Positions 1-7,998 of a DNA stretch of 26,740 nt are shown here, in pieces. Source of the stretch: JAWLDB01 sp041686915 (GTDB lineage: Bacteria > Bacillota > UBA994 > UBA5500); assembly GCA_041686915.1 (NCBI GenBank), contig JAWLDB010000017.1:1-26740 (forward strand). The letters run 5' to 3'. Position 1 is the first letter of the stretch; the number at the start of each line of letters is the position of its first letter. The position numbers were made by a program, and so were the translations under genes. The notes below the pieces were generated by a model. It was not told the origin of the DNA. It ran no database searches and was given only the letters and a program-made list of their open reading frames with translations.

Positions 1-110
<110 letters not shown>

Positions 111-120
111 AAACCTTTAT

Positions 121-195
<75 letters not shown>

Positions 196-200
196 TTTTA

Positions 201-229
201 AAAGACCGTTCGTTTGAACGGTCTTTTGC
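201..229 (+). terminator. Rho-independent terminator of the rRNA/tRNA-Asn operon
   Basis: Perfect inverted repeat AAAGACCGTTC (201-211) and GAACGGTCTTT (216-226) with a GTTT loop and a T run. It lies directly after tRNA-Asn. Confidence 0.9.
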
Positions 230-254
230 TTTACCTGCGTTTATCAATGGTAAT

Positions 255-275
255 GGGCTGACCGTTGGGCAGCCC
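255..275. repeat. Small GC-rich hairpin in the rRNA-GNAT gap
   Basis: GGGCTG (255-260) and CAGCCC (270-275) form an inverted repeat followed by CTACG. It resembles short dispersed GGGC...GCCCCTACG hairpins found between genes in many bacteria (recollection, unchecked). Only one copy is seen here. The rest of 230-350 shows no gene. Confidence 0.35.
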
Positions 276-349
276 CTACGAAGGGTATCGTGAACCTAGC
301 ATCTTTGGGAGAAATGGTGAGTGCCACTCAACAGGGCCGACAGGCAATG

Positions 350-370
350 TGAAAGGGCCTCTGGCCCTTA
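350..370 (-). terminator. Probable terminator of the GNAT gene
   Basis: On the minus strand the stop codon TAA runs into AAGGGCC-AGA-GGCCCTT followed by TC. The seven-pair stem overlaps the stop codon, and the T run is only three long, so termination may be weak. Confidence 0.5.
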
Positions 371-1153
371 AAACGAGATCCGCAGGATTCTGTCTTTTGC
401 GATGAAACCGGCTTTCTCCAGGGTCTTTCTCGAGGCCGTGTTATGGTATTTGCAGCTTGCCCCGGCAACCAAGCCGCGTCTCTTGCACTCTTTCAGCAGT
501 TCGCTAATCATAAAGGATCCAATACTCCTGCGGCGATATGCTTCACTAACACACATGCCGATGTCTACATAGGGATATTCAAAGGGCTTGGCAATTACAC
601 CTGAGGCAAGCACTATGTCACCGGAAAACAGCGCGTATATGTCGCCTGCTTCAATGCTACCTTCAAGCGTATAGTGCAAGAAGTCATGAAAGTCCCCACA
701 TGCGCTTCTGATGGCCTGAACGTTGTCCATTGATGCCTGCCGGAAGCCCAAATCAGCAAAACCAATTTGAATGTCCTTGTGCACAGGTCCTTCTTCGAAC
801 ACATAGCAATCTACTGCCACTTGCTTGTGCAGTTCCATGGCGAGAGATAGTGCTACTCTGTCACGAGTCAGAATCAGGGCCTTATCGATATACCCTTGAG
901 CAAGGATATCTGAAAACACAGCAGGAGCAACAGGCATGTACGCATCACGCATATAAAACTGCAGCAGGGTCTGCTTGGTGCTGGTACAGAAGTAGCCTAT
1001 GGTTTCATCGCAGTGCATTAGGAGATAAGTGCTGGCAGCATAGCTGATCAGCTCCTCAAGGAAAGGCTCAGGTCTCCCACCTATTGATAACAGGTACTCC
1101 TGTCTAAGCGTCTTCACATCATTGAGTGAGTTAGTAGGAACGATACATATCAC
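368..1153 (-). CDS. GNAT family N-acetyltransferase
   Basis: A 261-residue protein whose C-terminal half has the GNAT fold: a strand with YVDIGMCVSEAYRRRSIGS (motif A, RRxxIGS acetyl-CoA pyrophosphate loop, about residues 197-215), then a helix SELLKECKRRG, and the motif B end HNTASRKTLEKAGFI typical of GNATs. The N-terminal 140 residues are unlike the common single-domain GNATs and I do not recognise them. The acceptor substrate cannot be told from sequence. The start is GTG at 1153, nine bases after an AGGGGGG ribosome binding site. It is monocistronic and opposite in strand to the flanking rRNA operon and guaB. Confidence 0.8.
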   Translation of the reverse strand: MICIVPTNSLNDVKTLRQEYLLSIGGRPEPFLEELISYAASTYLLMHCDETIGYFCTSTKQTLLQFYMRDAYMPVAPAVFSDILAQGYIDKALILTRDRVALSLAMELHKQVAVDCYVFEEGPVHKDIQIGFADLGFRQASMDNVQAIRSACGDFHDFLHYTLEGSIEAGDIYALFSGDIVLASGVIAKPFEYPYVDIGMCVSEAYRRRSIGSFMISELLKECKRRGLVAGASCKYHNTASRKTLEKAGFIAKDRILRISF

Positions 1154-1185
1154 TTGAGTATACCCCCCTAAACTTCCCTGGCCAC

Positions 1186-1191
1186 ATTATA
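1186..1191 (-). promoter_or_regulatory. Candidate -10 box of the GNAT gene
   Basis: TATAAT reads on the minus strand about 33 bases before the GTG start. No convincing -35 box is at the right distance, so only the -10 is called. Confidence 0.4.
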
Positions 1192-1245
1192 TCATCCTCA
1201 GACTACGCAAGGGTGCCTGTTCACCGGCAAGAATTTCATCTCAAA

Positions 1246-1275
1246 TTGTACTTTCTCGCTCGGTTGTGCTATTAT
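1246..1275 (+). promoter_or_regulatory. Candidate promoter of guaB
   Basis: TTGTAC (1246-1251), an 18-base spacer and TATTAT (1270-1275), about 40 bases before the guaB start. The -35 box is a weak match. Confidence 0.45.
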
Positions 1276-1315
1276 AGAAAATAATTTTTTGGCCTATGGA
1301 GAGGGAGTGTAGTGA

Positions 1316-2785
1316 TTGTTATCCAATGACCCAAGGTTCCAAGACAAGTTCGGTTACGAGGGACTTACTTTTGACGATGTGCTACTGGTACCGGCTTACT
1401 CTGAGGTACTTCCTGCCGATGTGAACACTGCTGCCAACCTGACCAAACGTATCAAGCTTAGCGTCCCTTTACTCAGCGCTGGCATGGACACAGTGACTGA
1501 GGCGCGCATGGCGATTGCTATGGCCCGTGAAGGCGGCCTTGGTGTCATTCATAAGAACATGTCTATCGAGGCGCAAGCCTCTGAGGTAGACCGGGTGAAG
1601 CGTTCGGAACACGGTGTCATCACGGATCCTATTTCCCTGAGCAAAGATCATACCATTCGCGATGCATTAAAGCTGATGGAGCGTTATCATATCTCGGGAG
1701 TGCCTATTACCGAGAAGGGTAAGCTCATCGGCATCATAACCAATCGCGACATCAGATTTGAAGCGAACTTTGGACGCCCTATTTACGAAGCAATGACTAA
1801 GGAAAATCTGGTCACTGGCCCGGTCGGTACTACATTGGAAGAGGCAAAGACCATTCTACGCGCTCATAAGATTGAGAAGCTGCCCTTGGTTGATGAGGAT
1901 TTCAATCTGAAGGGCCTCATCACCATCAAGGATATCGAGAAGGCACGCCAGTATCCAAACGCGACCAAAGACAGCCAAGGCCGGCTGCGCGTTGCCGCTG
2001 CTATAGGTGTTGGTTCTGGTTCGATTGAGCGGGCTGAGGCCTTGGCAAATGCGGGCGTAGATGTGTTGGTCATCGACACAGCTCATGGTCATTCCGCCGG
2101 CGTCATCAAAGCAGTCAAAGACTTCCGTGCCCGCTTTCCCAAAGTTGAGTTGGTTGCAGGCAATGTAGCAACTGCGGACGCGACCGTTGCCCTAATCGAG
2201 GCCGGAGCAGATGCAGTGAAGGTCGGTATTGGACCTGGCTCAATCTGCACAACCCGCGTGATTGCAGGTATTGGCGTACCGCAAATCACGGCAGTTTACG
2301 AATGTGCACGGGCTGCAGCTGAGTATGGCGTACCGGTCATCGCCGATGGCGGCGTCAAATACTCAGGTGATATTGTAAAGGCACTTGCGGCAGGGGCGAA
2401 CACAGTGATGCTGGGCAATTTGCTGGCAGGTACAGAAGAGAGCCCGGGAGATACAGAAATCTACCAAGGCAGGACTTATAAGGTATACAGAGGTATGGGT
2501 TCGCTGGGCGCCATGGAAAAGGGAAGCAAAGATCGCTACTTCCAGGAAAATGCTCAGAAACTGGTGCCGGAGGGCATAGAGGGCCGCGTTCCGTACCGCG
2601 GGCCGCTGTCTGATACGATCTACCAGTTGCTTGGTGGTTTGCGTGCCGGCATGGGTTATTGCGGAGCAGGTACAATCGAGGACCTGCAAAAGGCCCGCTT
2701 TGTACGCATAACTGGTGCAGGTTTGAAGGAGAGTCATCCGCACGACGTGACCATTACAAAGGAGTCCCCCAACTATAGCCGCTAA
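1316..2785 (+). CDS. guaB: Inosine-5'-monophosphate dehydrogenase
   Basis: Oxidises IMP to XMP with NAD+, the committed step of guanine nucleotide synthesis in the cytosol. At 489 residues it has the usual IMPDH length. The barrel starts with YEGLTFDDVLLVPAYSEV. Two CBS domains follow at about residues 98-210 (HTIRDALKLMERYHISGVPI and the second repeat up to LKGLITIKDIEKA). The catalytic loop GPGSICTTR carries the nucleophile Cys311, and the flap region has YRGMGSLGAME. The start is TTG at 1316 behind GGAGAGGGAG; the alternative GTG at 1312 is out of frame. It lies 158 bases before the EF-G-like gene, with a hairpin but no clear terminator between, so they may share a transcript. Confidence 0.97.
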   Translation: MLSNDPRFQDKFGYEGLTFDDVLLVPAYSEVLPADVNTAANLTKRIKLSVPLLSAGMDTVTEARMAIAMAREGGLGVIHKNMSIEAQASEVDRVKRSEHGVITDPISLSKDHTIRDALKLMERYHISGVPITEKGKLIGIITNRDIRFEANFGRPIYEAMTKENLVTGPVGTTLEEAKTILRAHKIEKLPLVDEDFNLKGLITIKDIEKARQYPNATKDSQGRLRVAAAIGVGSGSIERAEALANAGVDVLVIDTAHGHSAGVIKAVKDFRARFPKVELVAGNVATADATVALIEAGADAVKVGIGPGSICTTRVIAGIGVPQITAVYECARAAAEYGVPVIADGGVKYSGDIVKALAAGANTVMLGNLLAGTEESPGDTEIYQGRTYKVYRGMGSLGAMEKGSKDRYFQENAQKLVPEGIEGRVPYRGPLSDTIYQLLGGLRAGMGYCGAGTIEDLQKARFVRITGAGLKESHPHDVTITKESPNYSR

Positions 2786-2822
2786 TAACCTATATGATAG
2801 AAAGCGGCAGGTAAGAAACCAC

Positions 2823-2849
2823 TGGGCAAGGAATCTTTTTCCCTGCCCA
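2823..2849 (+). other. Hairpin in the guaB-fusA-like spacer
   Basis: TGGGCA (2823-2828) pairs with TGCCCA (2844-2849), with GGAA/TTCC inside. No T run follows, so it is more likely an RNA stability or processing structure than a terminator. Confidence 0.35.
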
Positions 2850-2943
2850 TTCCGGCAGGAAAGAGACTGACTATGGCGAAAAATATAAATCGGGGAAATG
2901 AACGGAGCACTTGGATGATGTAATCCAAAAGGAGGAGTATACG

Positions 2944-5019
2944 TTGAAACAATACCCGATTGACAAACTGCGTAACGTCGCACTAGTTTCCCATGGCGGG
3001 GCGGGCAAGACCAGTTTGGCGGAAGCCATTCTTTATACGTCCGGTGCCATCGATCGGTTGGGTCGCGTAGAGGAAGGTAACACCGTCTCCGACCACGATC
3101 AAGAGGAAATCAAACGTTCGGTTTCGATCAGTGCCAGTCTCATTCCTGCGGAGTGGCAAAGCCACAAGATTAATTTCATAGACACTCCTGGCTATTTCGA
3201 CTTCGTCGGAGAAGTTCGCGGAGCCATGCGTGTATCAGATGCTGCAGTTATCCTCACCTGTGCCGTTTCCGGCGTAGAAGTGGGTACGGAAAAGGTATGG
3301 AACTATTGTAACGAATACGATATTCCCCGGGCGTTTTTTATTAATAAGATGGACCGCGAAAACGCCAACTTTAGTCGTACTCTCGACGCGCTACGCCAGG
3401 CCTTTGGTCTGAGTGTCGTACCCGTTACCTTACCGATCGGCCAGGAAGCCAGTTTCTCAGGCATTGTTGATTTGGTAGGCATGAAGGCCTATTCATTCAG
3501 CGATAACGGTCGCAAAGTTGAGACTAAAGACATTCCGGCCAATATGGCTGACCAGGTAGAGGAATACCGCACCGCTCTTATCGAGGTAGTAGCAGAAACG
3601 GACGATGAATTGCTGATGAAGTACCTTGAGGGCGAAGCACTGACTGACGAAGAGATCAACAACGGTGTCCGCACCGGCATTCAAACCGGCAAACTCGTCC
3701 CGGTATTCTGCGGCGCCGCTCAGAAAAACATCGGTACTCAAATGTTAATGGACACCATCATCCAAGCATTCCCGTCACCGGCAATGAAAACAGTGGTTGG
3801 CACCAATCCTAGGTCAGACGGCGAAGAGACACGCAAACCGGGCGATGATCAACCGTTCTCGGCGCTGGTATTTAAAAGCATGGCTGACCCCTATGTAGGT
3901 AAACTCTCGCTGTTTAGGGTGTACTCTGGCGTATTCAAGTCCGACTCGCAAGTTTATAACGTCAACAGAGATGCCACGGAGCGTATTGGCCAGCTGTTTG
4001 CCCTGCGCGGCAAGAACCAGGACCCTGTTACTCACGTGTCTGCTGGTGATATCGGTGCTGTTGCCAAGCTCAGCGTAACTGGTACCAGCGATACTCTCAC
4101 CGATAAGGACCATCCAATCCAGTATCGCGCCATCAGCTTCCCGGAACCTGTGATGTCGTTGGCTGTTGAGGCAAAAGCGAAAGGCGACGAAGAGAAGATT
4201 GGTACCGGGTTGACCCGCCTTACCGAAGAAGACCCGACATTCACCACCAGGCGTGATGCAGAAACCAAGCAGCTGATCATCTCCGGTATGGGCGACCTGC
4301 ATCTTGATGTCATTACCAGCAAGCTGGCTAAGAAGTTCGGGGCAGAGGTCAATCTGATTACCCCGCGCGTGCCATACCGTGAAACCATCAGGAGCACCAC
4401 CAAAATTGAAGGCAAGCACAAGAAACAATCAGGTGGTAAAGGTCAGTTTGGACATGTTTGGCTGGAGATGGCCCCAGCGGAATCCGGCACAGGCCTGGTC
4501 TTTGAGGACAAGATCTTTGGCGGCTCTGTTCCGCGCCAATACATCCCTGCTGTTGAAAAGGGCGTACGCGAAACAATGGAAGAAGGCGTTCTGGCTGGTT
4601 ACCCGGTAGTTGACGTTCAGGTAGCGTTAACTGATGGTTCCTACCACAACGTTGACTCCTCTGAAATGGCGTTCAAGATTGCATCCTCCATGGCGTTCAA
4701 GAAAGGCTTTATGGGAGCAAAACCTGTCCTGCTGGAGCCGATTATGAGCGTGGAAGTCACTGTGCCTGAGCAATATATGGGCGACATCATCGGCGATCTG
4801 AACAAGAAGCGCGGCCGTATCCTGGGTATGGAACCAAGAGGCAGCTTCCAGGTGGTGCGTGCAACAGTACCACTCTCAGAGATGTTCCGCTATGCAACCG
4901 ATCTGCGCTCCATGACTCAGGGCCGGGCGTCCTTTGTCATGACTCCAGCTCAGTATGAGGAAGTTCCAAGCCACATCGCTGAACAGATTATCGCAGCTGC
5001 AGGTCAGAAGGAAGAGTAA
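2944..5019 (+). CDS. Elongation factor G-like GTPase (EF-G paralogue)
   Basis: A 691-residue, five-domain EF-G-type translational GTPase. The P loop is SHGGAGKTS (residues 16-24) where canonical EF-G has AHIDAGKTT. G3 is DTPGYFDF (80-87), with Tyr84 where the catalytic His of DTPGH normally lies. G4 is NKMD (134-137). Domain IV and V motifs are present (GKGQFGHVWLE, PRGSFQVVRATVPLSEMFRYATDLRSMTQGRASF). These changes match the EF-G-II/FusA2 subfamily rather than housekeeping EF-G, so its exact ribosomal role is uncertain. The start is TTG at 2944, eight bases after AAAAGGAGGAG; reading upstream to 2911 would place the ribosome binding site inside the gene. A strong terminator follows. Confidence 0.88.
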   Translation: MKQYPIDKLRNVALVSHGGAGKTSLAEAILYTSGAIDRLGRVEEGNTVSDHDQEEIKRSVSISASLIPAEWQSHKINFIDTPGYFDFVGEVRGAMRVSDAAVILTCAVSGVEVGTEKVWNYCNEYDIPRAFFINKMDRENANFSRTLDALRQAFGLSVVPVTLPIGQEASFSGIVDLVGMKAYSFSDNGRKVETKDIPANMADQVEEYRTALIEVVAETDDELLMKYLEGEALTDEEINNGVRTGIQTGKLVPVFCGAAQKNIGTQMLMDTIIQAFPSPAMKTVVGTNPRSDGEETRKPGDDQPFSALVFKSMADPYVGKLSLFRVYSGVFKSDSQVYNVNRDATERIGQLFALRGKNQDPVTHVSAGDIGAVAKLSVTGTSDTLTDKDHPIQYRAISFPEPVMSLAVEAKAKGDEEKIGTGLTRLTEEDPTFTTRRDAETKQLIISGMGDLHLDVITSKLAKKFGAEVNLITPRVPYRETIRSTTKIEGKHKKQSGGKGQFGHVWLEMAPAESGTGLVFEDKIFGGSVPRQYIPAVEKGVRETMEEGVLAGYPVVDVQVALTDGSYHNVDSSEMAFKIASSMAFKKGFMGAKPVLLEPIMSVEVTVPEQYMGDIIGDLNKKRGRILGMEPRGSFQVVRATVPLSEMFRYATDLRSMTQGRASFVMTPAQYEEVPSHIAEQIIAAAGQKEE

Positions 5020-5031
5020 GCGTAAGTTATC

Positions 5032-5066
5032 AAAACGGAGTGAGGCAGTAGCCTCACTCCGTTTTT
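5032..5066. terminator. Bidirectional Rho-independent terminator
   Basis: A perfect 15-base inverted repeat (5032-5046 with 5051-5065), AGTA loop, A run before and T run after. It can serve the EF-G-like gene on the plus strand and the small gene ending at 5089 on the minus strand. Confidence 0.92.
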
Positions 5067-5088
5067 GCTTGCGCCACCTGCGACAATT

Positions 5089-5340
5089 CTATTTACCCTC
5101 CAGGCCACTCTTTTTGGCCCGTTCGTCCTCTAGGTCCAATGGGTTCAGTTTACGTGGATTCACTCGATGTTGGCGGGGAATGTCGTCGTCTCCGTAAAAC
5201 ACCCATGCATTGCTAAACCACCCTCTTGCCAGCAGCGGGTCGTGTAGCGTGGTTGTGTCCGCCCATTCTGGCTCCAGCGGTTGATATATAGGACTAACAT
5301 TTGCGTCAACCCGTTCCTTGTCTTTTGGTCTGTTTCCCAT
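5089..5340 (-). CDS. Small hypothetical protein
   Basis: An 83-residue, highly charged, proline- and aspartate-rich protein starting MGNRPKDKERVDANV. It has PIYQPLEPEWAD near residue 18, a central WFSNAWVFYGDDDIP aromatic stretch and an acidic/basic tail. It has no signal peptide, membrane segment or cysteine. I do not recognise a family. The ATG at 5340 has GGGAG five bases upstream, which favours it over the upstream ATG at 5373. An overlapping minus-strand frame (5160-5381) lacks a comparable ribosome binding site. It is convergent with the EF-G-like gene and shares its terminator. Confidence 0.6.
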   Translation of the reverse strand: MGNRPKDKERVDANVSPIYQPLEPEWADTTTLHDPLLARGWFSNAWVFYGDDDIPRQHRVNPRKLNPLDLEDERAKKSGLEGK

Positions 5341-5465
5341 TCGTCTCCCTCGCTTTCTGCAACGAATTCGCACGATGTCAATTACTGTGGTGGAAGGTTG
5401 GGGAACATATGCCTAGTTTCTCAATTTGTCTGTGAATCTAAACAGTATAGCCTGTCCATTAGACC

Positions 5466-5495
5466 TGGACGGACGCAGGTCCGAGCAGGTATAAT
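5466..5495 (+). promoter_or_regulatory. Promoter of the rRNA methyltransferase gene
   Basis: TGGACG (5466-5471), an 18-base spacer and TATAAT (5490-5495), about 38 bases before the start. The -35 box lies within an inverted repeat GACCTG (5462-5467) / CAGGTC (5476-5481). Confidence 0.6.
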
Positions 5496-5533
5496 CGAGG
5501 TCGACTTGCATTACTTTGTTGGGAGGTGCTGCC

Positions 5534-6712
5534 ATGCTATCCACCGTTTACTTAAACAAGCGCCGGCGTCCACGTATTGAGGCCGGGCATCCTTGGGTGT
5601 TCTCAGGAGAGATAGGCAGGGTTGCGGGGGACCCCGCTCCAGGGGATATTGTCAAGGTTGTTAACCACTCTGGTTATCTTCTGGGTATCGGGTACATTAA
5701 CCCTCAGTCGCAGATTACAGTTCGCATGCTGTCCTGGGAGGAACAGGATATTGACACCGCCTTTTTTGAACAGCGTCTGCGGGCAGCCTACCAATTGCGA
5801 AAGCACGTAGTGGAGGACAACAGCAATGCCTATCGGCTGGTCCATGGGGAAGCGGACTATCTACCTGGCTTGGTGATAGATATCTACGACCAATATGCCG
5901 TTGTACAAAGCCTGACGTTAGGCATTGACCAGCGTTTGCCGCAGATTATTGAGGCACTGCAGAGGGTATTGTCTATCAAAGGCATCTACGAGCGGAACGA
6001 TGTGACGGTGCGGGAGCTCGAGGGCCTGGAGCAGCGATCGGGGTTCATCGGTACAGAGTTTGACACTAGTGTACAGGTGATGGAAAATGGTTTTCCTATG
6101 CGGGTCGATATAGCGTCCGGTCAGAAAACCGGTTATTTCCTGGACCAGCGTGAAAATCGGGCAGCCATTGCGCATTATGTGCAGGATGCTAGCGTTCTGG
6201 ATTGCTTCTCCCATACAGGTTCCTTTGCGGTGCATGCAGCCCGTTACGGAGCAAAACAGGTTAAGCTGGTGGATATCTCTGAAACGGCTATCGACGCAGC
6301 CAAGCAGAACGCCAAGCTCAACGAAGTTGAGGAGAAGTTGGATTACGTTACCGCCAATGCCTTTGACTATTTGCGGTCTGTGTCTGATGCAGGAGAGATC
6401 TACGATGTTGTTATGCTGGACCCGCCTGCGTTTACCAAGAGTCGCAAGACGGTACCAGCGGCCCGGCGAGGTTATAAGGAAATCAACTTACGCGGAATCA
6501 AGCTGACCAAACCAGGCGGTTACCTGATTACCTCATCGTGCTCATATCACATGTCCAAAGAAGAGTTTCTGGATGTGGTGGCAGAAGCGGCAATAGACGC
6601 TCATCGCTCTTTGCAGCTCATTGAGTACCGCGGACAGGGTAAGGATCATCCTGCTCTGCTCGCAGCCCCCGAAACAAGCTACCTCAAGTTCGCAGTAATG
6701 CGTGTGTGGTGA
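5534..6712 (+). CDS. rlmI: Class I SAM-dependent 23S rRNA cytosine-5 methyltransferase, RlmI type
   Basis: At 392 residues it matches the RlmI family (m5C1962 of 23S rRNA in E. coli). An N-terminal PUA domain (VYLNKRRRPRIEAGHPWVFSGEI onward, residues about 4-75) binds RNA. A middle domain follows with FLDQRENR. The Rossmann methyltransferase fold has motif I VLDCFSHTGSFAVHAAR (about 220-236), acidic motif II LVDIS, motif IV LDPPAFTKSR (about 295) and motif VI SSCSYHMS with the likely catalytic cysteine (about 335). The ATG at 5534 follows GGGAGG by seven bases. It is transcribed alone between its own promoter and a terminator. The precise target base in this organism is inferred from the family. 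Confidence 0.88.
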   Translation: MLSTVYLNKRRRPRIEAGHPWVFSGEIGRVAGDPAPGDIVKVVNHSGYLLGIGYINPQSQITVRMLSWEEQDIDTAFFEQRLRAAYQLRKHVVEDNSNAYRLVHGEADYLPGLVIDIYDQYAVVQSLTLGIDQRLPQIIEALQRVLSIKGIYERNDVTVRELEGLEQRSGFIGTEFDTSVQVMENGFPMRVDIASGQKTGYFLDQRENRAAIAHYVQDASVLDCFSHTGSFAVHAARYGAKQVKLVDISETAIDAAKQNAKLNEVEEKLDYVTANAFDYLRSVSDAGEIYDVVMLDPPAFTKSRKTVPAARRGYKEINLRGIKLTKPGGYLITSSCSYHMSKEEFLDVVAEAAIDAHRSLQLIEYRGQGKDHPALLAAPETSYLKFAVMRVW

Positions 6713-6744
6713 CTCTTAGTCCCAAGATCAGACGTCAATATCCA

Positions 6745-6773
6745 GACGGCAGCTCACACTGGCTGCCGTTTTG
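6745..6773 (+). terminator. Terminator of the rRNA methyltransferase gene
   Basis: ACGGCAGC (6746-6753) and GCTGCCGT (6762-6769) followed by TTTT, 33 bases after the stop codon. Confidence 0.88.
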
Positions 6774-6823
6774 CCTACCTGTGGCAGCTTAACAAGGTTA
6801 TGCACAGAGAATCTCTGCTTTAA

Positions 6824-6840
6824 GGTCAAATAAGGTCAGA
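6824..6840 (+). promoter_or_regulatory. CtsR operator, upstream copy
   Basis: Tandem heptads GGTCAAA-TAA-GGTCAGA match the known CtsR box (two direct heptads spaced by three bases). It lies about 78 bases upstream of the -10 box, so it may act with the downstream box or flank a second promoter that I cannot place. Confidence 0.75.
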
Positions 6841-6917
6841 GAGCGCGCACGAGCGAGAACAAGCGCTACTTACTGTAGATTTTCGCAAAAACGGACATAA
6901 ATAAGAAAGAATGCAGT

Positions 6918-6946
6918 TTGCTTGCCCTATGCAGATGGGATATCAT
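6918..6946 (+). promoter_or_regulatory. SigA-type promoter of the ctsR operon
   Basis: TTGCTT (6918-6923), a 17-base spacer and TATCAT (6941-6946). The predicted start point falls on or just before the second CtsR box. Confidence 0.65.
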
Positions 6947-6954
6947 TACATTAA

Positions 6955-6971
6955 GGTCAAAGATGGTCAGG
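6955..6971 (+). promoter_or_regulatory. CtsR operator overlapping the transcription start
   Basis: GGTCAAA-GAT-GGTCAGG, tandem heptads three bases apart, just after the -10 box. Its position predicts repression by CtsR under non-stress conditions. Confidence 0.85.
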
Positions 6972-6984
6972 GGGAGGTTTGTGC

Positions 6985-7446
6985 ATGGCCAATATGGCGG
7001 ATGCAATCGAGCAGTACATAAAGACCATGCTAGCCGAGAGCTCGGATGGGGTTGTTGAACTACAGCGCAGTCAACTGGCGGAATTGTTCTCTTGCGCACC
7101 CTCGCAGATAAATTATGTCCTGGCGACGAGGTTTCAGCTGGAGCAAGGATATTTCGTCGAAACCAGACGTGGGGGCGGAGGATATGTGCGCATCACAGTG
7201 TTGTCCTTCGATCCATCAAAAGACTGGCAGCTAATGTTTGACACTATTGGGGAATCCATATCGCAGGCCCGGGGAGAAGCTATTGTCGCACGGCTAATGC
7301 GAGAGGAGTATGTGACCGAACGCGAAGCTGCCATGTTAAAGGCAGCGATGGGACGCGATGTCTTGACGGTGAACCTGCCATGGCGTGATGTGATTCGCGC
7401 CCAGGTCCTTAAAGCAATGCTCATCGCCTTGCGCAAATTTTCTTAA
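6985..7446 (+). CDS. ctsR: Transcriptional repressor of class III heat-shock genes
   Basis: Represses the clp genes, including its own operon, by binding GGTCAAA heptads; heat and McsB-ClpC action relieve repression in characterised Firmicutes. At 153 residues it has the normal CtsR length. The N-terminal winged helix holds IEQYIKTMLAESSDGVVEL and SQLAELFSCAPSQINYV. The glycine-rich wing RRGGGGYVRI (about 61-70) is the family's temperature-sensing loop. A helical C-terminal domain follows. The ATG at 6985 is eight bases after GGGGAGG; the upstream TTG at 6979 would be too close. It is the first gene of ctsR-mcsA-mcsB-clpC. Confidence 0.96.
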   Translation: MANMADAIEQYIKTMLAESSDGVVELQRSQLAELFSCAPSQINYVLATRFQLEQGYFVETRRGGGGYVRITVLSFDPSKDWQLMFDTIGESISQARGEAIVARLMREEYVTEREAAMLKAAMGRDVLTVNLPWRDVIRAQVLKAMLIALRKFS

Positions 7447-7458
7447 GGAGGTAGTCGC

Positions 7459-7998
7459 ATGGTCTGTCAGGAATGCGGCAAAAGGCCAGCAACCGTACAC
7501 TATACCAAAATTGTTAACAACCAAAAAACCGAGTACCACATGTGCGAACAGTGCGCCCGGGATAAGGGTGAACTGGATCTCTCATTCGGGTTCGATCCGG
7601 GGTTTTCCATTCATAATCTGCTGGCGGGCCTCCTGGACATGGAAGTCCCAGGCGGTGCAATGCAGAGTCCGTCCAAACAGACGACCAAATGCCCTACATG
7701 CGGGCTTAGCTATAGTGAGTTCAGTCGCAGTGGCCGCCTGGGTTGCAGCGATTGCTACGACGCATTCGCCAGGCAGATGGAACCCTTACTGCGTCGCATC
7801 CAGGGGTCTACAGCACACACCGGCAAGGTACCTGAAAGAACTGGCGGTGTGGTCAAGTTGGAACAGGATATCCGCAAACTCACTGAAGAACTGCAGTCTG
7901 CTGTCGATGCTGAGGAGTTTGAAAAGGCAGCAGCTTTAAGAGACCGTATTCGAGAGATTAAGCGTGAACTGGAAGAAGGGCAAGGGGGGCAGGAATAA
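7459..7998 (+). CDS. mcsA: McsA, zinc-binding activator of the McsB arginine kinase
   Basis: Partner that stimulates protein arginine phosphorylation by McsB. The 179-residue protein shows two pairs of CxxC motifs: Cys3/Cys6 with Cys29/Cys32 and Cys78/Cys81 with Cys96/Cys99, suited to two zinc sites. A C-terminal UVR-type helical motif (DAEEFEKAAALRDRIREIK, about 153-171) resembles the ClpC middle domain. The start follows AAGGAGG by seven bases. The stop TAA shares its last A with the mcsB ATG (TAATG), which indicates translational coupling. Confidence 0.95.
   Translation: MVCQECGKRPATVHYTKIVNNQKTEYHMCEQCARDKGELDLSFGFDPGFSIHNLLAGLLDMEVPGGAMQSPSKQTTKCPTCGLSYSEFSRSGRLGCSDCYDAFARQMEPLLRRIQGSTAHTGKVPERTGGVVKLEQDIRKLTEELQSAVDAEEFEKAAALRDRIREIKRELEEGQGGQE

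Noticed and set aside
5160..5381. Alternative minus-strand frame of 73 codons
   Set aside because: It overlaps the better supported gene at 5089-5340 and lacks a ribosome binding site; the product shows no family features.
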